This document shows positions 37,596 through 46,088 of a DNA stretch of 64,000 nucleotides, piece by piece. A model generated the notes under the pieces. The model made no database searches, was not told the origin of the DNA, and was given only the letters and a program-made list of their open reading frames with translations. The stretch's first letter is position 1; the number at the start of each line of letters is the position of its first letter. Both the position numbers and the translations under genes were made by a program. Source of the stretch: Methylobacterium sp. PvR107 (lineage in GTDB: Bacteria > Pseudomonadota > Alphaproteobacteria > Rhizobiales > Beijerinckiaceae); the NCBI RefSeq assembly GCF_017833295.1, contig NZ_JAFIBW010000001.1:4491501-4555500 (forward strand). Reading direction: 5' to 3'.

Positions 37596-38627
37596 TCAGC
37601 CCAGCAACCGTGCCCGGCGCTCCAGCACGGCCGGCCAGACCTCCGGGTTGACCAGCCGCGGCGGGGTCACGCCGTTCAGGATGCCGATGATCTGTTCGGC
37701 ACCCCACGCGGCCACGTTGCGGCGCGCCTCATGGGTGACGCCGGCGGTGTGGTAGGTCGCCACCACGCTCTCGAGCTTGAGGAGCGCCGACTCGAGGGGC
37801 GGCGGTTCCGGCGCCCAGACATCGAGGCCCGCCCCCGCGAGGTGCCCGGAGGTCAGAGCCTCGGCCAGCGCGGCCTCGTCGTGCACGCCGCCCCGCGCGG
37901 TGGTGATGAACAGCGCCCCCGGCTTCATCGCCGCGAAGGCCGCCGCGTCGAAACTCCCGCGCGTGGTGTCGTCGAGCGGGCAGTGCAGGGACACGATGTC
38001 GGACTCGGCGAGCAACTGTGCCCGCTCCACCGGCTCCGCCCCGCGCGCCCGGATCTCCTCGGCGGAGAGCAGCGGGTCATAGGCGAGAACCCGCATGTCG
38101 AAGCCGCGGGCGAGCTTGGCCACCGCTTTGCCGGTATGCCCGATCCCGACGAGGCCGAGGGTCGCGCCGCCGATCTCGTGGCCCATCAGTGATTCCCGCG
38201 AGAAGCCCCGCGCCGTCCGGAGCAGCCGGTCGGAGACGCAGATCTTGCGCGAAACGGCGAGCATCAGACCGATCGCGAGCTCCGCGACCGACTGGGCATT
38301 GCCGCCGACCTGATTGACCACCGCGACGCCGGCCCGGGTGCAGGCGGCGGCATCGACCGTGTCGAAGCCCGCGCCGCCCGACGAGACTGCGAGCAGGTTC
38401 GGGCAGGACGCGAGCAGTTCGTCGGTGACGTGCCAGCGGCGCGGCAACTCGTCCCGCGCCGGCGAGACGTGGAAGATATGGGCCTGCTCGAGCAGCGCCT
38501 TGAGCGCGCTGTCCGGACCCTGCAGATCGCCGATCTGCAGGTCGATATCGGGCTCGGCCCTCAGCCGCGCATCGAAGACCGGATTGATCCAGACGTTGAA
38601 CCGGCAGACGCGCTTGAGAGCCACCAC
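37596..38627 (-). CDS. D-2-hydroxyacid dehydrogenase (NAD-binding)
   Basis: 343 residues of the D-isomer-specific 2-hydroxyacid dehydrogenase family. The Rossmann motif is G-I-G-H-T-G-K-A-V, the catalytic arginine is in T-A-R-G-G, and the catalytic histidine is in T-Y-H-T-A-G-V-T. Possible substrates are hydroxypyruvate, glyoxylate or phenylpyruvate-type acids. The start is a GTG at 38627, only 4 bases after the aminotransferase stop, so the two enzymes are cotranscribed: transamination would deliver a 2-oxo acid that this enzyme reduces. It may or may not belong to the LacI regulon next door. Confidence 0.87.
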   Translation of the reverse strand: MVALKRVCRFNVWINPVFDARLRAEPDIDLQIGDLQGPDSALKALLEQAHIFHVSPARDELPRRWHVTDELLASCPNLLAVSSGGAGFDTVDAAACTRAGVAVVNQVGGNAQSVAELAIGLMLAVSRKICVSDRLLRTARGFSRESLMGHEIGGATLGLVGIGHTGKAVAKLARGFDMRVLAYDPLLSAEEIRARGAEPVERAQLLAESDIVSLHCPLDDTTRGSFDAAAFAAMKPGALFITTARGGVHDEAALAEALTSGHLAGAGLDVWAPEPPPLESALLKLESVVATYHTAGVTHEARRNVAAWGAEQIIGILNGVTPPRLVNPEVWPAVLERRARLLG

Positions 38628-38631
38628 GACG

Positions 38632-39837
38632 TCAGCCCTTCACCACGGCGTCGATCGCGTCGATGACGTGATCGATGTTGTGGGTGTTGACCGCAGCCAC
38701 GCAGATCCGGCCGGTCTCCAACGCGTAGACCTCGTGCTCCTCGCGAAGCCGGGTGGCCTCCGCGGGACTCAGGCCCGTGTAGGAAAACATGCCCTTCTGC
38801 GTCTTGATGGCGTCGAAGCCGCGCTCGGGATGACGCTGCTGCAGGCTGTCGGCCATTCGCTCGCGCATGGTGCGGATCCGGTCGCGCATCTCCGCGAGTT
38901 CCCGTTCCCAATCGGCGCGCAGCTCCGGATCGGTGAGGACGATCTCGACAATCGCCGCGCCGTGGGTGTGGGGGTTCGAGTAGCTCGCCCGAACCAGCCG
39001 CTTGGCGAACGCCTCCACCTTCGCCTTCGCGGCCGGGTTCTCGGCCACGATCGTCAGTGCGCCGACGCGCTCGCCGTAGAGCGAGAACGACTTCGAGAAC
39101 GACGAGGCGACCAGGAATTCCTGCCCCGACTCGGCGAACAGCCGCACCGGCTCGGCATCGGCGTCGAGGCCATTCCCGAAACCCTGATAGGCGATGTCGA
39201 GGAACGGGATCAGGCCGCGCTCGGCCATCAGGGGCACGAGGTCACGCCACTCGTCGAGGCTGAGATCCGCGCCCGTCGGGTTGTGGCAGCAGGCGTGCAG
39301 CACCACGATCGAGCCCTTCGCCAGATCCTGGAGATAGGCCTTCATGGCCGGGTAATCGGCGCCGCCGGTCTCAGCCGAGAAGTAGGGATAGTCGGCCACG
39401 GTGAAGCCGGCCTGGCTGAACAGGGCCTTGTGGTTCTCCCAGCTCGGGTTGCTCACCGCGACGGTGGCGCCGGGGTACAGCTTGGCCAGCACGTCGGCGC
39501 CGGTCTTCAGCGCGCCGGTGCCGCCGATGCTCTGGAGCGTCGCGACGCGGTTCTGCGACAGGATCGGCGCACCCTTCCCGAACAGAAGCTCCTGGACCGC
39601 GTCACGGAACGGCTTGGTGCCCTCGATCGGCCGGTAGGTCTTCGGCAGGCCCTTCTCGATCCAGCGCTTCTCGGCCGTCTGCACGGCGCGCAGGCGCGGC
39701 ACCTTGCCGTCCGCATCCGTGTAGACGCCGACGACGAGGTTGAGCTTTTTCGGGCTCGGATCGGCGTTGAAAGCCTCGAACAGGCGCATGATCGGGTCGA
39801 GCGGCGCGTCCTGGATGCCGGCGAACAGCGAGGTCAT
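38632..39837 (-). CDS. Aromatic/aspartate aminotransferase (class I, PLP)
   Basis: 401 residues, fold type I. The substrate loop N-L-V-V-G-V-Y at the start, the H-N-P-T-G-A-D motif at about 185-191, D214 (P-F-L-D-I-A-Y-Q-G-F) and the PLP lysine K249 (S-S-F-S-K-S-F) place it with AspC/TyrB. The start is the ATG at 39837 (M-T-S-L-F-A-G, as usual for the family); an upstream TTG is not needed. It leads a two-gene unit with the D-2-hydroxyacid dehydrogenase, and is divergent from a binding-protein gene 254 bases away. Confidence 0.92.
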   Translation of the reverse strand: MTSLFAGIQDAPLDPIMRLFEAFNADPSPKKLNLVVGVYTDADGKVPRLRAVQTAEKRWIEKGLPKTYRPIEGTKPFRDAVQELLFGKGAPILSQNRVATLQSIGGTGALKTGADVLAKLYPGATVAVSNPSWENHKALFSQAGFTVADYPYFSAETGGADYPAMKAYLQDLAKGSIVVLHACCHNPTGADLSLDEWRDLVPLMAERGLIPFLDIAYQGFGNGLDADAEPVRLFAESGQEFLVASSFSKSFSLYGERVGALTIVAENPAAKAKVEAFAKRLVRASYSNPHTHGAAIVEIVLTDPELRADWERELAEMRDRIRTMRERMADSLQQRHPERGFDAIKTQKGMFSYTGLSPAEATRLREEHEVYALETGRICVAAVNTHNIDHVIDAIDAVVKG

Positions 39838-40091
39838 GATCGTCAATCGTCCCAGAGGGTCTTCGAATACGGCCGCGAAGGGCGGTTCAGTCGACCGGCG
39901 AGGATCGGTCCGAGGGCCTTATTCCGCACATCGACCGCGCGCGCCAGCGCTTCCGCGCTTATCTGCGTCCCGACGGGCCCAAGTTAAACAGAATCCGGCA
40001 AGCGACGGCGATCGTTGTCACTCGTCCAGTGTCCGAGCTCCCTTGGAGACGGGCCTTCCGGTGGCAGCGGACTCCGCCGTAGAGTGCCGGC

Positions 40092-41231
40092 ATGTTGCGC
40101 TCTCTCGCCCTCACTCTCGCGGCCTTTCTCGCCGTCGCCCCCGCCGCCGCACAGAATGCGGTGCGGATCGGGCTTTCGGCCCCGCTGACCGGCCCAGACG
40201 CCGCCTTCGGCCAGGGGCTCCGGCAGGGGGCGGAGCAGGCGGTAGCCGACCTGAACCGGGCCGCCGGCGGCCGCCCGCGCTGGGTTCTCGTCCCGGCCGA
40301 CGACGCCGGCGACGCCAAGCAGGCCGTGGCGGTGGCCCGGAAATTCTCCGCCGACGGGGTGCGTCTCGTGATCGGGCCGTTCGAATCCGGTGCGGTCGCG
40401 GCCGCCGCACCGGTCTACGAGGATGCCGGCGCCATCGCGATGACCACCGGCGCGGCCTATACGCCGCTGACCAGCCGCGGCCTCTGGAGCCTGTTCCGGC
40501 TGGCGCCGAGCGACGTGCAGCAGGGCCGGGCCGCGGCGGCATACCTCGCGAAGGCCTATGCCGGGCGCCGCGTCGGCATCCTCAACGATCGCTCGACCTT
40601 CGGGCGCGGCCTGGCCGATGCGGTCTCGGCGCGGCTGAAGGAGAGTGGCGCGCCGGAGGTGCTGTTCGACGGTTTCGCGCGGGGCACGCGCGATCTTTCC
40701 GACCTCGTCGCCCGCCTGAAGGCTGCCCGGCTCGACGCCGTCTATTTCGGTGGGCTCGCGCCCGAGGCCGCCGCGCTGCTGCGAGCGATGCGAGAAGCGG
40801 GTTTGGGCGCGGCCCTGGTGGCCAGCGACGGGATCCTCGACCCGAGCTTCCCGGCCGCCGCCGGCGCTGCCGCAGAGGGCACGGTGATGACGCTGCTCCC
40901 GGACCCGCCGCGCCTGCCCGATCCCCGCGGCGGCAAGCCGGCGTCGCGGGGGCCCGAGGCGGAGAGCGTCGCGGCCGGCGCCTACGCGGCGGTGGAACTT
41001 CTGGCCCGGGCGACCGAGCAGTCCCACGCCGCAGACCCGAAGACGGGCCGGATCGCGGAGGGCCGAAAGGTGGCCGAAACCCTCCGCGGCCCGCAGCCTG
41101 TGCGCACCGTGCTCGGTCCCGTGAACTTCGATGCCCGGGGCGATCGCACCGGCAACTCCGTGGCGCTGCGAATCTGGCGGCGCTCGCCGGAGGGGCGCAT
41201 CGACTATGCCGGCAACGACGTTGAGCCGTAA
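40092..41231 (+). CDS. Branched-chain amino acid-type ABC transporter binding protein
   Basis: 379 residues, LivK/type I periplasmic binding fold. The signal peptide ends at A-A-A before Q-N, and the mature protein starts V-R-I-G-L-S-A-P-L-T-G, the family signature. T-F-G-R-G-L-A-D and V-Y-F-G-G-L-A-P-E-A follow as expected. No permease or ATPase genes are adjacent, so it is an orphan binding protein whose transporter, if any, is elsewhere. The ligand could be an amino acid or an amide. Confidence 0.87.
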   Translation: MLRSLALTLAAFLAVAPAAAQNAVRIGLSAPLTGPDAAFGQGLRQGAEQAVADLNRAAGGRPRWVLVPADDAGDAKQAVAVARKFSADGVRLVIGPFESGAVAAAAPVYEDAGAIAMTTGAAYTPLTSRGLWSLFRLAPSDVQQGRAAAAYLAKAYAGRRVGILNDRSTFGRGLADAVSARLKESGAPEVLFDGFARGTRDLSDLVARLKAARLDAVYFGGLAPEAAALLRAMREAGLGAALVASDGILDPSFPAAAGAAAEGTVMTLLPDPPRLPDPRGGKPASRGPEAESVAAGAYAAVELLARATEQSHAADPKTGRIAEGRKVAETLRGPQPVRTVLGPVNFDARGDRTGNSVALRIWRRSPEGRIDYAGNDVEP

Positions 41232-41442
41232 GGCGGCGTAATTCATGTCGAAGACGGAACGGGTTCGGCATCCGTGACTTGCGGCCTGTTCCCGCGGCGA
41301 CTACATGCGGGCGGTGCTGCTGAGCTGGCGCGGTCGGTCCATCGGATCGGCTCCGCGCCCTGCGGCGTTTCCCGAGCTCGATGACAGCCGAAAACGCATT
41401 GCCGGAACGCCTGCTGCCGGACGGTCCGACTGGAGAAGGTGC

Positions 41443-41718
41443 ATGGCGAAAGAAGAATTGATGCAGTTCGACGGTCTCGTGATCGAGATCCTGCCGGATG
41501 CGCGCTACCGCGTGCAGCTCGACCAGGGCCACGAGATCGTGGCCTACACGGCCGGCAAGATGAAGAAGAACCGCATCAAGACGCTGGCCGGCGATCGTGT
41601 GACCGTCGAGATGTCGCCCTACGACCTTGAAAAGGGGCGCCTCGTGTTCCGCCACAAGGACGAGCGTTCCTCCGGGCCGCGTCCTCAGGTGCGCGGCGGC
41701 CAGTTCCGCCGCCGTTGA
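41443..41718 (+). CDS. infA: Translation initiation factor IF-1 with basic C-terminal tail
   Basis: 91 residues against about 72 for the usual IF-1. The OB-fold core (1-72) is clear: [25 protein letters not shown] and [12 protein letters not shown]. The extra C-terminal tail of about 19 residues is basic and ends in F-R-R-R. The ATG at 41443 follows GGAGAAGG. Alphaproteobacteria often carry two IF-1-like genes; this longer form may be the second copy. The stop overlaps a possible TTG start of the transporter gene that follows. Confidence 0.9.
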   Translation: MAKEELMQFDGLVIEILPDARYRVQLDQGHEIVAYTAGKMKKNRIKTLAGDRVTVEMSPYDLEKGRLVFRHKDERSSGPRPQVRGGQFRRR

Positions 41719-42683
41719 GGAGCGAGCGCGCGGCCCGGGCTCCGTCGGCCGCGCCCGCCTACCTCCTGCTCACAGCCACGGCGCTCCTCTGGGCGGGCAA
41801 CGCCGTCACCAGCCGCTGGGCGCCGGGCCACGTCTCCCCTCAAGTGATCACGACCCTGCGCTGGGCGGTGGCCTGCGCGGCGCTGACGCCGTTCGCTGCC
41901 CGCAGGCTCGCCGCCGACTGGCCGCTTCTGCGCCCGCACTGGCTGCGCATCCTGCTGATGGGCGGGCTGGGCTATACGGCCTTCAACTGCCTGTTCTACG
42001 CGGCCGGCGTGCATACCGGCGCGATCAACCTCGCGCTCTTCCAGGGCGCGATCCCGGTTCTGGTGATCCTCCTGAACCGCTTGGCCTATCGCGTGCCGGT
42101 CACTGGCGGCCAAGTCGCGGGCGTGGTCCTGACGCTCCTCGGCGCCGGCCTGGCCGCGACCCATGGCGACTGGTCGGTGATCACGCACCTGGCGTTCAAT
42201 CGCGGCGACGTGCTCGTCTTTGGAGCCTGCCTGCTCTACGCGGGCTATACGATCTTCCTGCCGACCCGGCCGAAGGTCTCGGCGCTGGCCTTCTTCGCCG
42301 CCATGGCGGTGGCCGCCTTCGTGACATCCCTGCCGCCGCTCGCCGTCGAGTGGGCAACCGGTCATGCCGTCTGGCCCAGCCGCGAGGGCTGGGCCATGGT
42401 GGCGTTCGTCGGCCTGGGGCCGTCTCTGCTGGCGCAGCTGTTCTTCATGCGCGGCGTCGAGCTGATCGGCCCGAACCGCGCCGGCCTGTTCGTGAACCTC
42501 GTGCCGATCTTCGGCGCGGTCCTCGCCGTCCTGCTGGTCGGCGAGCCGTTCGGGGCGACGGAAGCCGCCGCCCTCGCGCTGGTCCTCTGCGGGATCGCCT
42601 GTGCCGAGCGCCTGAAGCCGGCGCTCGCCGTCGAGCCCGTCCCGGAGGCCGCTTACTCGCAGACGCGGACGCGGCGGATGTAG
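41715..42683 (+). CDS. EamA/DMT-superfamily transporter
   Basis: 322 residues with about ten helices and two EamA repeats (about 17-150 and 165-300). The first repeat begins [12 protein letters not shown] and the second ends [17 protein letters not shown], both typical of drug/metabolite transporters. The only plausible start is a TTG at 41715 that overlaps the infA stop; it has no clear ribosome site, so coupling to infA is likely. The 3' end overlaps the convergent small exported protein gene by 31 bases. Substrate unknown. Confidence 0.82.
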   Translation: MRSERAARAPSAAPAYLLLTATALLWAGNAVTSRWAPGHVSPQVITTLRWAVACAALTPFAARRLAADWPLLRPHWLRILLMGGLGYTAFNCLFYAAGVHTGAINLALFQGAIPVLVILLNRLAYRVPVTGGQVAGVVLTLLGAGLAATHGDWSVITHLAFNRGDVLVFGACLLYAGYTIFLPTRPKVSALAFFAAMAVAAFVTSLPPLAVEWATGHAVWPSREGWAMVAFVGLGPSLLAQLFFMRGVELIGPNRAGLFVNLVPIFGAVLAVLLVGEPFGATEAAALALVLCGIACAERLKPALAVEPVPEAAYSQTRTRRM

Positions 42684-42955
42684 ACGTCGCCGTAGGGATC
42701 GACGGTCCGGCGGCGCTCGAAGTGGCAGACCGGGCCGTAATCCTCCTCGACGTAGACCGGCGCCGGGGCGCGATAGACCGGGCGGCCCGGGTAATAGCCG
42801 TTGTTGGCGGACGCGATGGCGCCGCCGACCGCAAGGCCGCCGAGCACGCCGAGCGCGGCCGCGCCGCCGGCACCGATACCGTCGCGTGCCTGGGCGGCGG
42901 GCGCGAGGGTGGCGAGGCTCCCGACGATAAGGCTCGTCGCGAGAAGGTACTTCAT
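42653..42955 (-). CDS. Small exported glycine-rich protein
   Basis: 100 residues. A signal peptide (1-23, A-Q-A before cleavage) precedes a Gly/Ala-rich stretch with G-x-x-x-G spacing (G-G-A-A-A-L-G-V-L-G-G-L-A-V-G-G), then a Tyr/Pro-rich part (Y-Y-P-G-R-P-V-Y) and a C-terminal part with two cysteines. Similar small proteins are common in Methylobacterium and are probably envelope-associated; function unknown. The ATG at 42955 follows AGGGGGAAG. The last 31 bases overlap the end of the convergent transporter gene. Confidence 0.7.
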   Translation of the reverse strand: MKYLLATSLIVGSLATLAPAAQARDGIGAGGAAALGVLGGLAVGGAIASANNGYYPGRPVYRAPAPVYVEEDYGPVCHFERRRTVDPYGDVYIRRVRVCE

Positions 42956-43123
42956 GACTTCCCCCTGAAAGCAGGCGATTCGTGCCGAACGTCGGCACAG
43001 TCCCGCTAGCACATCCGAGCTTTGGGGCGTTTGTTCGGCCGCACGTGACGGGACTTGGCGGCTTGACGTGAGGTGTGCCGCCGCACCAAACCCGGGGCGA
43101 CAGCGAGGGGCGCGGAGGCCGGC

Positions 43124-43729
43124 ATGGTGACACGGGGCTTCGTCGGGCGCAGGCAGCCGCCCGAGACCGGGGCACGCCTGCCGCCGGGCCAGTATCTCAC
43201 CGATGACTTCCCAATCCTGCAGATCGGCCCCAACCCGGTGGTGGACCTCGCCACGTGGCGGTTCACGCTCCGCGAGGGATCGCGGCCGATCAAGTCCTGG
43301 AGCTGGGACGAATTCGAGGCGCTCCCGCGGACGACGTGGCACGGCGACATCCACTGCGTCACCAAGTGGTCTAAGTTCGATACCGACTGGGAGGGTGTGA
43401 GCTTCGACGATCTGCTGGCGGATGCCGGGGTCGCGGCGCCGACCGGCTTCCTGCTGGCGGAATCCTACGACGACTACACCACGAACGTTCCGGTGGCGGA
43501 TCTCGTGGGCGGCCGCGCGCTCGTGGCCACCCGCTACGCGGGTGAGCCGATCCACCCGGATCACGGCGGCCCGGCGCGGCTATTCGTACCCCATCTCTAT
43601 TTCTGGAAGAGCGCCAAGTGGGTGAGAGGCTTGCGCTTCACGAACATCGACACCGCCGGCTTCTGGGAGCTGCGCGGCTACCACATGTACGGGGATCCCT
43701 GGCGTGAGCAGCGCTACATCGGTGACTGA
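43124..43729 (+). CDS. Sulfite oxidase-like molybdopterin oxidoreductase (cytosolic, YuiH-like)
   Basis: 201 residues carrying only the oxidoreductase molybdopterin-binding domain. The conserved cysteine that coordinates molybdenum is C78 (D-I-H-C-V-T-K-W-S), and the P-R-L-F-V-P-H-L-Y-F-W-K-S-A-K-W block is the family signature. No twin-arginine signal is seen, unlike MsrP/YedY, so it is likely cytosolic. The ATG at 43124 follows GGAGG. The flavin reductase gene overlaps its 3' end and is the probable electron partner. Substrate unknown. Confidence 0.87.
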   Translation: MVTRGFVGRRQPPETGARLPPGQYLTDDFPILQIGPNPVVDLATWRFTLREGSRPIKSWSWDEFEALPRTTWHGDIHCVTKWSKFDTDWEGVSFDDLLADAGVAAPTGFLLAESYDDYTTNVPVADLVGGRALVATRYAGEPIHPDHGGPARLFVPHLYFWKSAKWVRGLRFTNIDTAGFWELRGYHMYGDPWREQRYIGD

Positions 43730-44441
43730 GCCCGTCGTCTTCCGCTGGCATCAGGCTGAGATCACCGCGATCGCGCCGGTCACGCCCCATGTGAAGAGCG
43801 TCCGGCTGCGCTGCGGCCTGGCCGAGCAGTACCGGGCCGGGCAGCATGTCGATGTCCGCCTCACCGCCGAGGACGGCTACCAAGCCCAGCGCAGCTACTC
43901 GATCGCCTCCGCCCCGGACGGCAGCGGGACCCTCGAGCTGATGATCGAGGGCCTGCCGGACGGCGAGGTCTCGGGCTGGTTCTCGGATTGCGCCGACGTC
44001 GGCGACCGCGTGGAATTGCGCGGGCCGATCGGCGGTTCGTTCTCGTGGGACGGACCCGATGGCGGCCCGCTGCTCCTGGCGGCCGGCGGCTCCGGTGTGG
44101 TGCCGCTGCTCGCGATGCTGCGGCGTCGAGCCCAGGGCTGGCGCGCGATCCCGGCGGCGCTGATCTACTCGGCCCGCACCCGCGCGGAGGCGATCGCGGT
44201 CGCCGAGCTGGAGCGGTTCGCCGCGACGGATCCCGGCGTCTCCCTGCACCTCGCGATCACCCGCGAACCTGGCGGCAGGCGGATCGACGCGGCCTTGGTC
44301 GCGGACGCGCTGGCGCGGACTGGCCCGCCAGGGAAGGTGTTCCTCTGCGGCTCCAACCGGTTCGTCGCCGCGGCGTCGGCCCTGATCGTGGCAGCCGGCG
44401 TTGCCCCGGGCCTGATCCGAACGGAGCGCTTCGGCGCCTGA
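43704..44441 (+). CDS. Ferredoxin-NADP+-reductase-like flavoprotein
   Basis: 245 residues with an FAD-binding barrel (R-S-Y-S-I-A-S-A, the RxYS motif) and an NAD(P)-binding domain (A-A-G-G-S-G-V-V-P-L-L, then F-L-C-G-S-N-R-F-V). No iron-sulfur domain is fused. The GTG at 43704 overlaps the oxidoreductase gene by 26 bases; GTG 43722 is an alternative, also overlapping. Tight overlap with the molybdopterin gene implies they work as a pair, the flavoprotein passing electrons to or from the Mo centre. Confidence 0.87.
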   Translation: MSSATSVTEPVVFRWHQAEITAIAPVTPHVKSVRLRCGLAEQYRAGQHVDVRLTAEDGYQAQRSYSIASAPDGSGTLELMIEGLPDGEVSGWFSDCADVGDRVELRGPIGGSFSWDGPDGGPLLLAAGGSGVVPLLAMLRRRAQGWRAIPAALIYSARTRAEAIAVAELERFAATDPGVSLHLAITREPGGRRIDAALVADALARTGPPGKVFLCGSNRFVAAASALIVAAGVAPGLIRTERFGA

Positions 44442-44517
44442 GCGAAGCGATCTGGGCAGGAGCGGCCTCACGCGGAATCTCCGGCGCTTCGGCGCTCTCC
44501 AGCGGATGACCAGCGCC

Positions 44518-44629
44518 GTCATTCCGGGGCGCCGCAGGCGAGCCCGGAATCCAGAACCTCCGTCGGTCTTAGTCCGTCGCGCGGCGGCGGCTCTGGATCC
44601 CAGGTTCCGCTGCGCGGCCCCGGGATGAC
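44518..44629. repeat. Palindromic interspersed repeat, family B
   Basis: The left arm begins GTCATTCCGGGGCGCCGCAG and runs to CCGGAATCCAGAA. The right arm (44591-44629) begins CTCTGGATCCCAGGTTCCGC and ends GGCCCCGGGATGAC. They are imperfect inverted copies of about 39 bases. It fills the gap between two convergent genes and differs in sequence from family A. Confidence 0.7.
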
Positions 44630-44654
44630 GCGTCGATCCGGTAGCCTGCGTGGA

Positions 44655-45752
44655 TCACGGGCTGAAGATCAGGACGAGGTAGACGAAGAACAGCACGAGG
44701 TGCACCGCGCCTTCGAGAACGGTCGTGCGCGACCCCGAGAAGGTCTGAGCGCTGAGGATCAGCGTCACGGCGAGCAGAGTCATCTCGGTGGGCTTGAGGC
44801 CGAGCACCACGGTCTGGCCCGTGAGCAGGCCGATGGTCAGGATGGCCGGTACGGTGAGGCCGACCGTTGAGGTCGCCGCGCCAAGGCACAGATTGATCGC
44901 CCGCTGCAGCTCGTTGCGGGCCACCGCCTTGAGCGCCGAGATGCCCTCCGGGGTGAACACGATGGCGGCGATCAGCACGCCGCCCAGTGCCGAGGGCGCG
45001 CCGAGCGCTGCGATGCCATGGTCGAGGATGACCGCGAGGCTCTTGGCCAGGATGACGATCGGCATAACATTGGCGAGCAGCAGGCCGACATGCTTGGCGA
45101 CACTGCCGCCCGAGATGGAAGAGGCCTCACCGGGATGCGCGTCCGCATCCCGGGCCTCGGCGTCGATGAAGAACTCGCTGTGCCGGCCGGTCTGGATCAG
45201 CAGGAACACGCCGTAGAGCGCCAGCGTGAACACCGAGAACGTCACCGCCTGCAGGGTCGTCAGCGTCCCGTCACTGGTGGAGCTGGTGAAGTTTGGGATG
45301 ATCAGCGCGATGGTGGTGAGCGGGATGATCACCGACATGAAGGCCGAGGCCCCCTTGAGGTTGTAGCGCTGCTGGTGGTGGCGCAAGCCGCCGACCAGGA
45401 GGCCGAGTCCGACCACGCCGTTCAGCACGATCATCAGCACGGCGAACATCGTGTCGCGGCCGAGCGTCGGTGCATCCTTGGCCGAGAGCATCACGGCCGA
45501 GATCAGCGCCACCTCGATGATGACGATGGCGAGGGTGAGCACCAGGGTGCCCAGTGGCTCTCCGAGCCGGTGAGCCAGTTCCTCGGCCTCATGCACGACG
45601 CCGAACGCCGCCCACACGATCACCACCAGCAGCCACGCGAACAATCCGCCCGCGAAGAGCGGCTGCGACAGGTCGCCGAGCCAGTCCTTGCCGAACCACG
45701 CGAAGGCAAGGACCGTGGCCCAGGCTGTCGCCACCCGCAGGGCTGCCATCAT
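44655..45752 (-). CDS. chaA: Calcium/proton antiporter ChaA-like
   Basis: 365 residues, eleven or so helices, of the CaCA superfamily. The first repeat motif reads G-E-P-L-G-T-L-V-L-T-L-A-I-V-I-I-E-V-A and the second F-T-P-E-G-I-S-A-L-K-A, with the acidic residues that coordinate Ca2+. A His/Asp-containing hydrophilic loop in the middle (D-A-E-A-R-D-A-D-A-H-P-G) may sense ion or pH. It should export Ca2+ (or Na+/K+) in exchange for protons. The ATG at 45752 or the next codon is the start; a longer frame is only repeat-derived sequence. Confidence 0.9.
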   Translation of the reverse strand: MMAALRVATAWATVLAFAWFGKDWLGDLSQPLFAGGLFAWLLVVIVWAAFGVVHEAEELAHRLGEPLGTLVLTLAIVIIEVALISAVMLSAKDAPTLGRDTMFAVLMIVLNGVVGLGLLVGGLRHHQQRYNLKGASAFMSVIIPLTTIALIIPNFTSSTSDGTLTTLQAVTFSVFTLALYGVFLLIQTGRHSEFFIDAEARDADAHPGEASSISGGSVAKHVGLLLANVMPIVILAKSLAVILDHGIAALGAPSALGGVLIAAIVFTPEGISALKAVARNELQRAINLCLGAATSTVGLTVPAILTIGLLTGQTVVLGLKPTEMTLLAVTLILSAQTFSGSRTTVLEGAVHLVLFFVYLVLIFSP

Positions 45753-46088
45753 GATGAAAGGTGACTCCCGTCCATTGGCGCCGACGCCGCTACGTACGAT
45801 ACTTGACCGTGCCTTAGCAGGTCGCCGCGACGGTGTCGGCTTCTTACCGTCCTTGCGAGCGGAGCGAAGCAATCGAGGCGGCGCCGCGCTGGCCGAACTC
45901 GCGCAGCCCTCGGCTGCTTCGCGTCGATCGCGAAGACGGGCGGCGCTCCGGTGAGTCCTGGCGGGCGCGGTCGGCCGAGATCAGGACATCCGCATCTCGG
46001 AACGAGCCCGCGCAACCGCCCCATGTTGCGGCGGGAGTGGTCAGTTGGCCCGCGAGGCATTACGTTACCACCACCCGAATAGAGTCCG
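45753..46088. other. 336-base divergent region between chaA and the helicase gene
   Basis: Besides the family A repeat at 45846-45940, I see no gene here. Promoters for chaA (-) and the helicase (+) should lie on either side of the repeat, but none is clear enough to mark. Confidence 0.4.
45846..45940. repeat. Palindromic interspersed repeat, family A
   Basis: The left arm contains CCTTGCGAGCGGAGCGAAGC followed by AATCGAGG; the right arm contains CGGCTGCTTCGCGTCGATCG followed by CGAAGACGGG. The arms match those at 37498-37592. Unlike the other copies, this one lies between divergent genes. Confidence 0.65.

Noticed and set aside
37484..37600. Possible small RNA or tRNA-like fold in the gap
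   Set aside because: The pairing is explained by a family A inverted repeat. No anticodon arm or CCA-type acceptor end is visible.
43704..43722. GTG at 43722 as the only start of the flavin reductase
   Set aside because: Not excluded, but the GTG at 43704 has a better-placed GGGGATCC upstream, so that start was preferred.
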